The translations under genes and the position numbers were made by a program. A model generated the notes under the pieces. That model was not told where the DNA came from. It searched no databases and saw nothing but the letters and a program-made list of their open reading frames with translations. A DNA stretch of 64,000 nt, from the NCBI RefSeq assembly GCF_007005445.1, contig NZ_CP041387.1, forward strand, positions 3,497,001-3,561,000, given 5' to 3'. Positions 58,488 to 64,000 of this stretch are shown one piece after another. The DNA comes from Rhodopseudomonas palustris. GTDB lineage: Bacteria; Pseudomonadota; Alphaproteobacteria; Rhizobiales; Xanthobacteraceae. Every line of letters starts with the position of its first letter. The stretch's first letter is position 1.

Positions 58488-59627
58488 TTATTCGAATGCA
58501 TCCCGGGTGAGGTCCCAGGTCACCATGGTTTCGCCGTCCTGCGGCGCCCGCTGCCAGCTCTGGTCGCGCATCGAGACATAGACGTCCTGCTCGCCGGCCT
58601 TCCAGTGCTCGGTCATGTTCAGCCGGGAGAAATCGTAGTCCTTCGACGACGCCTCGTAGTCGCGTTTACGATAGATCAGATGCACGACGGTGACGGCATT
58701 CTCCTGCGCCGCCTGATGCAGGATGGCGTAGGCCGGATCGTCGCGCAATTCCGCGGGCAGCCGATCGATCAGGTCGCGCAGCGCCTTGCGGGTGTTGTGG
58801 ATCATCTTGTTCTTGTCGGTATTCAGCCGGGTGCGGCTGGAATAGCGGATGTCCTTCTCGCGCTCGGCGGCCTCCAGCAGCGTCTCCGGCAGCCGGCCGC
58901 GGGCGCTGAACAGATCGACCTGGAAGATCAGCAGATTTTCGCGCTGCTCGCAGTCGAGCACGTAGTCGAGCGGGGTGTTGGACGCGACGCCGCCATCCCA
59001 ATAATACGCGCCGTCGATTTCGATCGCCGGAAACCCCGGCGGCAGCGCGGCAGAGGCCATGATGTGCTCGGGGCCGATGGTCTGCTTGGTGGTATCGAAA
59101 TACACGAAGTTGCCGGTGACGATATTGACCGCACCGACGCTGAGGCGGATGCCGTTGTGGTTGAGGCGGTCGAAATCGACCAGCCGCTCCAGCGTCGAAC
59201 GCAGCGGCGCGGTGTCGTAATAGCTCAAATTGGACGGCCTGCCCGAGGGCAGCAGATGCGTCGGCGGAAACCGCGGCGTGAAGAAACCCGGCACGCCGAA
59301 GGCGGCGATCACCGCCGCCGAGGTCTCGTTGAACAGCGAATGGGCGTGGTCGTCGTGCAGCAGGGGCTGCCACGGCACCGGCGATGACGCCATCTCCCAG
59401 AACTGCTTCAGCTTGTCGACGCGCTGCTCGCGCGGATTGCCGGCGATGATCGCGGCATTGATGGCGCCGATCGAGATTCCGGCGAGCCATTGCGGCTCGA
59501 AATCGTGATGGCACAGAGCCTGATAGGCGCCGGCCTGATAGGCGCCGAGCGCGCCGCCGCCCTGCAGCACCAGCACGCGGCGCGCGTCGCAGGGCCTCGA
59601 GGGCTTTTTGTGCGGGGTCGGGTCCAT
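58488..59627 (-). CDS. Patatin-like phospholipase with DUF3734-type tail
   Basis: A 379-residue lipid acyl hydrolase. VLVLQGGGALGAYQAGAYQA is the oxyanion loop, GISIGAINAA contains the nucleophile Ser (GxSxG), and YYWDGGVASNTPLDYV the catalytic Asp (DGG). The C-terminal 120 residues fit the DUF3734 extension. It precedes bdhA on the same strand, a pairing I recall from rhizobia, suggesting a role in PHB or lipid-store use. No signal peptide is seen. Confidence 0.9.
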   Translation of the reverse strand: MDPTPHKKPSRPCDARRVLVLQGGGALGAYQAGAYQALCHHDFEPQWLAGISIGAINAAIIAGNPREQRVDKLKQFWEMASSPVPWQPLLHDDHAHSLFNETSAAVIAAFGVPGFFTPRFPPTHLLPSGRPSNLSYYDTAPLRSTLERLVDFDRLNHNGIRLSVGAVNIVTGNFVYFDTTKQTIGPEHIMASAALPPGFPAIEIDGAYYWDGGVASNTPLDYVLDCEQRENLLIFQVDLFSARGRLPETLLEAAEREKDIRYSSRTRLNTDKNKMIHNTRKALRDLIDRLPAELRDDPAYAILHQAAQENAVTVVHLIYRKRDYEASSKDYDFSRLNMTEHWKAGEQDVYVSMRDQSWQRAPQDGETMVTWDLTRDAFE

Positions 59628-59722
59628 CCGGTCGGTTGCACCTCGGGCAGGGACGCCGGCAACTTGGCGGGGCGCGGCGCCAGCGTCAATCGCGCCAACG
59701 GCGGGACGCGATCACGCCCAGT

Positions 59723-60250
59723 TTATCGCGGCGTGTCGGTGGAGGCGAGAATCATGGTCCAGAACACCTTGTATTTGGTGCCCGGCGCATAGCTGGCGGC
59801 GATGCCGATCCGGTCGACACCCGTTTTCAACATGTTGGCACGGTGCGGCGGCGAATCCCGCCAGCCCGAAAACGCTTCCGCCAGCGTGTGATAGCCGGCC
59901 GAGACGTTCTCGACCGCAACCGCTGCAGGATAGCCGGAGGCGTTCAGCCGCTGCGCCAGCGGCGCCTTGACGTCATGGTCGAGCTTGTTGCGCCTCGCCA
60001 TGGTCGAGGACTGGTCCTCGGCCAGCTTGGTCAGCGCCGGATCGACCGTCACCGGGCCGAGGCCGTTGTTCTGGCGATATTGCGAGATCATGACGGCCGC
60101 GGCGGCGACGTCGACCCGGGCGCCTTCTCGCGCCATGCTCTGATACATTGACGGCGTGTCGACCGAAGGTGCGACATCGCCGGCACAGCCTGCCAGCACC
60201 AACAGGCCGAGAACGGCCATCACCCCGCGAAACATTCCGAAATTCCCCAT
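59723..60250 (-). CDS. CAP-domain (SCP/PR-1) lipoprotein
   Basis: A 175-residue lipoprotein: MGNFGMFRGVMAVLGLLVLA then GCAG gives a lipobox LAGC with Cys about residue 22. The CAP domain follows (VMISQYRQNNGLGPVTVDPA, NVSAGYHTLAEAFSGWRDSP, PHRANMLKTGVDRIGIAASY), including the His in DSPPHRANML. Bacterial CAP proteins are of mostly unknown function, some binding lipids. The open frame extends upstream to 60358, but the lipoprotein signal sets the start at 60250. Confidence 0.9.
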   Translation of the reverse strand: MGNFGMFRGVMAVLGLLVLAGCAGDVAPSVDTPSMYQSMAREGARVDVAAAAVMISQYRQNNGLGPVTVDPALTKLAEDQSSTMARRNKLDHDVKAPLAQRLNASGYPAAVAVENVSAGYHTLAEAFSGWRDSPPHRANMLKTGVDRIGIAASYAPGTKYKVFWTMILASTDTPR

Positions 60251-60377
60251 CGCGCGCGATCGGCACCGCCGGCCCGTCACCGGCTCACGCCGCGCCGGGG
60301 AGTTGTTGCACGTCAACAGTGGCTGAAAGGTGAAGATACCGCAGGCCCGGACACGCAATCAGGCCCCCAAACGGCAA

Positions 60378-60401
60378 CGGCCCGGACTTGCGTCCGGGCC
60401 G
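60378..60401 (-). terminator. Terminator of glnII
   Basis: CGGCCCGGAC, loop TTGC, GTCCGGGCCG: a 10-bp perfect stem 20 bases after the glnII stop. On the minus strand it is followed by TTGCCGTTT, a weak T tract. Confidence 0.75.
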
Positions 60402-60421
60402 CGAGCAGTCGCCGTGGAGGT

Positions 60422-61459
60422 TCAGGCGGCGGCTGCCGACTTCGAGGTGGGGACCGACGAAATCGTCTTCAGAACCTGGGAAGCGATCTGGTAGGGGTCG
60501 CCCTGCGAGTTCGGGCGGCGATCTTCCAGATAGCCCTTGTAGCCGTTGTTGACGAAGGAATGCGGCACCCGGATCGACGCGCCACGATCGGCGATGCCGT
60601 AGGAGAATTTGTTCCACGGCGCGGTCTCGTGCTTGCCGGTCAGGCGCATGTGGTTGTCCGGACCGTAAACCGCGATGTGGTCGTCGAGATTGGCCTCGAA
60701 CGCCTTCATCATCGCTTCGAAATACTCCTTGCCGCCGACTTCGCGCATGTAGGCGGTCGAGAAATTGCAGTGCATGCCCGAGCCGTTCCAATCGGTGTCG
60801 CCGAGCGGCTTGCAGTGGAATTCGATGTCGATGCCGTACTTCTCGGTGAGACGCAGCATCAGGTAGCGCGCCATCCACATCTGGTCGGCGGCGGTCCGCG
60901 ATCCCTTGCCGAACACCTGGAATTCCCACTGGCCCTTGGCCACTTCGGCGTTGATGCCTTCGTGGTTGATGCCGGCGGCGAGGCAGAGGTCGAGATGCTC
61001 TTCGACGATCTGGCGAGCGATGTCACCGACATGCTTGTAGCCGACGCCGGTGTAATACGGCCCCTGCGGCGCCGGATAGCCGGAATCGGGGAAACCAAGC
61101 GGCCGGCCGTTCTTGTAGAAGAAGTATTCCTGCTCGAAGCCGAACCAGGCACCTTCGTCGTCCAGGATGGTGGCGCGGGTGTTGGTCGGATGCGGGGTGA
61201 CGCCGTCCGGCATCATCACTTCGCACAGCACCAGAATGCCGTTCTTGCGCGCAGCGTCCGGGTACATCGCGACCGGCTTCAGCACGCAATCCGAGCTGTG
61301 GCCTTCGGCCTGTAACGTCGACGAGCCGTCGAAGCCCCACAGCGGAAGCTGCTCCAGCGTCGGGTAGATCTCGAATTCCTTGATGGTCGTCTTGCCGCGC
61401 AGATTCGGCGTCGGCTTGTAGCCGTCGAGCCAGATGTACTCGAGCTTGTACTTGGTCAT
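60422..61459 (-). CDS. glnII: Type II glutamine synthetase
   Basis: A 345-residue eukaryote-like glutamine synthetase, ammonia + glutamate + ATP to glutamine. It starts MTKYKLEYIWLDGYKPTPNL and has LPLWGFDGSST, FGFEQEYFF, INAEVAKGQWEFQVF and GSGMHCNFSTAYMR, with the metal and ATP contacts of GSII. It lacks the adenylylation loop of GSI. Rhizobial glnII is expressed under nitrogen limitation by NtrC and sigma-54; a -24/-12 element lies 88 bases upstream (61547-61562). A GstI-like gene is divergent. Confidence 0.97.
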   Translation of the reverse strand: MTKYKLEYIWLDGYKPTPNLRGKTTIKEFEIYPTLEQLPLWGFDGSSTLQAEGHSSDCVLKPVAMYPDAARKNGILVLCEVMMPDGVTPHPTNTRATILDDEGAWFGFEQEYFFYKNGRPLGFPDSGYPAPQGPYYTGVGYKHVGDIARQIVEEHLDLCLAAGINHEGINAEVAKGQWEFQVFGKGSRTAADQMWMARYLMLRLTEKYGIDIEFHCKPLGDTDWNGSGMHCNFSTAYMREVGGKEYFEAMMKAFEANLDDHIAVYGPDNHMRLTGKHETAPWNKFSYGIADRGASIRVPHSFVNNGYKGYLEDRRPNSQGDPYQIASQVLKTISSVPTSKSAAAA

Positions 61460-61951
61460 GCGGTCCTCTCGTTGGAGATGCCACCGGCGTTCGGCTGGTG
61501 GCGGACGCAGAACCGCTCCCGGCGGCCTTCTGTCCGCCGAACATGAAGCATTTAATATGCCAGAATGAGCCAAATCGCCGCAGGCAGGGCAGCGCCGCGA
61601 CGGCGCGGTCAACGCAAGGGGCTCCGCGTCTAGGGCGCCGTAGCGCGACACGCGAAATCGTCGATCACTCCGTATTTCTCCGCGCCCGCAGCGGTGAACA
61701 AAATTAACCCCTCGGGCGCACGATTTTCTCGGAAGGGGGAGTGCGCAACCAAGCCATCCCGGCCGCGTTGCATCAACCAATGCCGAGTTCGTCAGCAGAC
61801 GGGAAAATGCGCAAAGAATCGCCGTTGACTGATTCTTTGTTGATCATTCTGCCTGCACGCGAAGCAATCGCGTTATCATCCGTTGCGACGCGCGGCCGGA
61901 CCGCTCGTCGAGCCGCTTCATCGACCCGAAGGAGACATAAGGAGAGATCGC
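61460..61951. other. Divergent regulatory region between glnII and the gstI-like gene
   Basis: About 490 bases holding the promoters of both genes. The glnII side has a -24/-12 element (listed separately). The gstI side is preceded by AAGGAGAGA as ribosome site; I did not find a second clear -24/-12 element or a good NtrC box, although TGCATCAACCAATGC (61769-61783) is roughly palindromic. Confidence 0.5.
61547..61562 (-). promoter_or_regulatory. Sigma-54 (-24/-12) promoter of glnII
   Basis: Read on the minus strand: TGGCATATTAAATGCT. GG and GC are separated by exactly ten bases, and TGGCA with TGCT matches the TGGCAC-N5-TTGCW consensus at all but two positions. It lies 88 bases before the glnII ATG, consistent with NtrC-dependent nitrogen control. 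Confidence 0.75.
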
Positions 61952-62134
61952 GTGAGCAGCCTGAACCAGACCTCCGCCAAGATCTACCAGTTCCCGGTCG
62001 GCGGCCGGGATGGAGCCAACCGCACCTCGCTGCCGAGCAGCGAAGCGGCATCGAATCCCGCCAATATCCTGACCTGTTCGAGCTGGTATCACGAGATCGC
62101 AATGCTCGAAGAGCAGTCCACCAAACGGCCATGA
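61952..62134 (+). CDS. DUF2735 protein, GstI-like regulator of glnII
   Basis: A 60-residue protein from GTG 61952 (MSSLNQTSAKIYQFPVGGRD). The SAKIYQFPVGGR block is the DUF2735 signature. In Rhizobium leguminosarum the small GstI protein encoded divergently from glnII blocks translation of glnII mRNA; this gene has the same size and position, so the same role is inferred. The start is decided by AAGGAGAGA eight bases upstream; a longer frame from 61883 lacks family similarity. A strong terminator follows. Confidence 0.8.
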   Translation: MSSLNQTSAKIYQFPVGGRDGANRTSLPSSEAASNPANILTCSSWYHEIAMLEEQSTKRP

Positions 62135-62183
62135 CACCGCAGCTTGCGCGGCCCCTCCGCCGCGATCATCAGACCGACTGACG

Positions 62184-62213
62184 AAGGGCCGGCGCACGCG
62201 TTCGGCCCTTTTT
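62184..62213 (+). terminator. Terminator of the gstI-like gene
   Basis: AAGGGCCG and CGGCCCTT arms around eleven bases, followed by TTT within a run of five T. It lies 50 bases after the stop and 29 bases before the convergent glsA stop. Confidence 0.8.
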
Positions 62214-62241
62214 GTTGGTACCGGGTGCGTTCGGTTGATCG

Positions 62242-63177
62242 TCAGACGCCGAAGATCGACCAGCCCATGCGCTTGGTCAGCGCCTCCAGCGCGACGCGGC
62301 CGAGATGGGAGTTCCCCGCGGCATCAAGCCCCGGCGCCCACACCGCGATCGAGGCTTTGCCCGGTGCCACCGCGAGGATGCCGCCGCCGACGCCACTCTT
62401 GCCCGGCAGGCCGACCCGGTAGGCGAATTCGCCCGAACCGTCATAATGGCCGCAGGTCAGCATCAGCGCGTTGATGCGCCGGGCGCGCTCGCTCGACACC
62501 ACATTGTGGCCGGTCGAGGGGTTCTGGCCGTTGTACGCCAGAAAACGCCCGGCCATCGCCAATTGCCGGCAACTCATCGCGATCGCGCAGTGATGGAAAT
62601 AGACCCCGAGCGTGTATTCGACCGGATTGTCCAGCACCCCGAACGACTTCATGTAGTTGGCGAGCGCGGCATTGCGAAACCCGGTGCGCTGCTCGGACTT
62701 CGCGACCGCATCGTCGATCACGATCGACGTATCCCCGGCGAGGAACTGCATGAAGCGCAGAATTTCGCCGAGCGCCTCGCGCGGCTGGTGTCCGGACAGG
62801 ATCAGATCGGTGACCGCGATGGCGCCGGCGTTGATGAACGGATTGCGCGGAATGCCGCGCTCGTGTTCGAGCTGCACGATCGAATTGAACGCCGAGCCCG
62901 ACGGCTCACGGCCGACGCGCCGCCACAGCCGATCGCCGGCCTTGCCGAGCGCCAGTGTCAGCGTGAACACCTTCGAGATGCTCTGAATCGAGAACGGCAC
63001 GTCGGCATCACCGGCGGCGGCAACGTGACCATCGGCGTCGATCACCACCAGCCCGAAGCGCTTCGGGTCGACCCGCGCCAGCTCGGGGATGTAGCTCGCC
63101 ACCTCGCCGCGGTCCGCCCGCTGCGCCATCTCGTCGGCGATTTCGGCAACGGCGCGGTCGAGAAGGTAATTGCTCAT
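62242..63177 (-). CDS. glsA: Glutaminase A
   Basis: A 311-residue serine-type glutaminase (glutamine to glutamate + ammonia). The SxxK catalytic pair is Ser66-Lys69 in [14 protein letters not shown], with [27 protein letters not shown] and [12 protein letters not shown] also conserved. Length is normal. Together with glnII and the gstI-like gene it makes a nitrogen-metabolism block, though it is convergent with the gstI-like gene and separately transcribed. Confidence 0.95.
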   Translation of the reverse strand: MSNYLLDRAVAEIADEMAQRADRGEVASYIPELARVDPKRFGLVVIDADGHVAAAGDADVPFSIQSISKVFTLTLALGKAGDRLWRRVGREPSGSAFNSIVQLEHERGIPRNPFINAGAIAVTDLILSGHQPREALGEILRFMQFLAGDTSIVIDDAVAKSEQRTGFRNAALANYMKSFGVLDNPVEYTLGVYFHHCAIAMSCRQLAMAGRFLAYNGQNPSTGHNVVSSERARRINALMLTCGHYDGSGEFAYRVGLPGKSGVGGGILAVAPGKASIAVWAPGLDAAGNSHLGRVALEALTKRMGWSIFGV

Positions 63178-63267
63178 AGCGGCGGAGAGAAGGACAAGCC
63201 CGACGGGAACGCAAGGCCAAAGAGGAAGCAGGATTGCGTGTAGGCAGGGACATCGCCGCGAGCAAAG

Positions 63268-63300
63268 CCGGCCCCTTCTCCCCGCGCGCGGGGAGAGGTT
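63268..63300. repeat. Short palindrome upstream of glsA
   Basis: CCTTCTCCCCGCGCGCGGGG with AGAGGTTAGG: CTCCCCGCG mirrors CGCGGGGAG. The core resembles the CCC-TTGC-GGGGAGAGG part of the element in the pot operon (10947-11053), so it may be a half copy of that family. It could also end the DUF934 transcript. Confidence 0.55.
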
Positions 63301-63324
63301 AGGCCACGCCCGTTGCCAGGGTTA

Positions 63325-63834
63325 CTAACTCGCCGACGTCAGATGCCGCTGCCGGCGGAGCTGCAGCGCGCTACGGTGACCGTCGCCGGTCGGTTGATAG
63401 AATTCGGTGTAGCGATGCGTCGCCTCGCCGAAGGCGTGCGCGTCGGCCTCTTTCCTCACGTCGAGCGCGTCGAAGCCGTTGCGGACCAGGAAGGTGAACT
63501 GATCGCGCAGCACCTGACCCGTGGCGCGCAGCTCGCCGCGATAGCCGTAAATTTCGCGCAGCCGCCGCGCCTGGCTGTGGGCGCGGCCGTCCTTGTAGGT
63601 CGGGAACACCAGCGCGATCAGCGCCAGCCGGTCGAGCCAGGGTTTCAGCTCGGCGACGTCGCGGTTGTTCGGCCAGATCACCCCGAGCGGGCTGTTGCGC
63701 GCCGCCAAGGAGTCCGGATCGGCCAGAAAGCGCGCAGCCGAGATCAGCACCGAGCCGGCGGCCGGCAACTCAGCGTCGTCGGCCACCGCGGCGAATTCGT
63801 CGGCCACGATCTGTCCGTTCTTAACGAGTGGCAT
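63325..63834 (-). CDS. DUF934 protein of sulfite/nitrite reduction clusters
   Basis: A 169-residue protein starting MPLVKNGQIVADEFAAVADD. LGVIWPNNRDVAELKPWLDR, LALIALVFPTYKDGRAHSQA and RRLREIYGYRGELRATGQVL are the DUF934 core. Members are encoded next to CysI/CysH and are annotated as probable sulfur-assimilation accessory proteins. It begins inside the end of the sulfite reductase gene (14-base overlap), so coupling is likely. A cysH gene, which often follows, is not present here. The terminal 15 residues are basic. Confidence 0.88.
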   Translation of the reverse strand: MPLVKNGQIVADEFAAVADDAELPAAGSVLISAARFLADPDSLAARNSPLGVIWPNNRDVAELKPWLDRLALIALVFPTYKDGRAHSQARRLREIYGYRGELRATGQVLRDQFTFLVRNGFDALDVRKEADAHAFGEATHRYTEFYQPTGDGHRSALQLRRQRHLTSAS

Positions 63835-64000
63835 AGACCCGCTCCTTGAAGGGTTCGACGCCGAGCCGCTTGACCGCGTCGACGAACAACTCGTCCGGCC
63901 GTTGCCGCAGGCTGAGATACGCCTCGACGATGTCCTCGATCACGTCGGCGACGTCGCCGTACGGCACCGCGGGGCCGATCAGCACGCCGAGCTCGGCGCC
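63821..64000 (-). CDS. Nitrite/sulfite reductase hemoprotein, C-terminal end
   Basis: The last 59 codons before TAA (63821-63823) read GAELGVLIGPAVPYGDVADV, then IEDIVEAYLSLRQRPDELFV and DAVKRLGVEPFKERVYATR. This fits the C-terminal domain of ferredoxin/NADPH-type sulfite reductases (CysI), and the overlapping DUF934 gene supports it. The siroheme and iron-sulfur cysteines lie beyond the window edge, so the assignment to sulfite rather than nitrite is by context. Confidence 0.75.
   Translation of the reverse strand, partial: GAELGVLIGPAVPYGDVADVIEDIVEAYLSLRQRPDELFVDAVKRLGVEPFKERVYATR

Noticed and set aside
61660..61951. Second -24/-12 promoter or NtrC box for the gstI-like gene
   Set aside because: No sequence has GG-N10-GC with adequate flanks, and the nearest palindromes do not match the NtrC consensus.
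1..64000. tRNA or rRNA genes, CRISPR arrays, insertion sequences, prophage
   Set aside because: No cloverleaf-like conserved boxes, regularly spaced repeats, transposase motifs or phage genes were recognised; a tRNA scan program would be needed to exclude tRNAs fully.

Overview
This window looks like a chromosomal segment of a Rhodopseudomonas/Bradyrhizobium-type alphaproteobacterium. The reasons are very high G+C, type II glutamine synthetase with a DUF2735 (GstI-like) neighbour, split PntAA/PntAB/PntB transhydrogenase, a 50-residue aa3-oxidase subunit IV, a GapR (DUF2312) protein, and many periplasmic-binding-protein transporters. Species is inferred from gene content and style only. I saw no rRNA, tRNA, CRISPR array, transposase or phage gene.

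Layout. 1-4.2 kb (minus): a Rut-type pyrimidine catabolic cluster (rutB, rutC, start of rutD) interleaved with a SsuC/NMT1-type ABC transporter and followed upstream by a LysR regulator. 4.3-6.2 kb: an FtsH protease. 6.5-7.9 kb: 3-oxoacid CoA-transferase ScoAB. 8.1-10.1 kb: AsmA-like protein. 10.1-13.1 kb (minus): PotGHI-type polyamine importer without a binding protein. 13.2-18.9 kb: a TrmB-type regulator divergent from an ABC transporter, flavin reductase and nitrilase, with two matching palindromes placed symmetrically in the divergent promoter. 19-25 kb: two c-di-GMP proteins, LhgO-type oxidase, a frameshifted remnant of a branched-chain amino acid binding protein, two YdcH proteins. 25-27 kb: purEK, rpsU. 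27-32.5 kb: hypothetical, cupin, VOC protein, pnt operon, coxIV. 32.8-33.5 kb: Doc/AbrB toxin-antitoxin. 33.5-42.6 kb: PepF-type peptidase, TerC protein, orphan NtrC-type regulator, LdtD-like and MepK-like murein enzymes. 42.7-46.4 kb: GapR, DUF1244, DUF1036, pyruvate kinase, HicAB with a frame-disrupted hicA. 46.5-49.8 kb: OsmC, TPR protein, L36, amidohydrolase, YbaK. 50-53.1 kb: DctQMP TRAP transporter. 53-55.5 kb: secreted Tyr-rich protein, MCP and PAS gene forming a split Aer-like pair. 56-60.3 kb: flippase, 3-hydroxybutyrate dehydrogenase with patatin, CAP lipoprotein. 60.4-63.2 kb: nitrogen block glnII, gstI-like and glsA. 63.3-64 kb: DUF934 and the end of a sulfite reductase.

Themes: scavenging of nitrogen-containing compounds (rut, nitrilase, polyamines, glutamine), ketone body/PHB turnover (scoAB, bdhA), and envelope maintenance. 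Intergenic DNA is rich in dispersed palindromic repeats of at least five types. The most interesting regulatory signals are the symmetric TrmB-promoter palindromes, a 13+13 palindrome containing the Shine-Dalgarno of the Doc antitoxin gene, and a -24/-12 promoter upstream of glnII facing a GstI-like gene.
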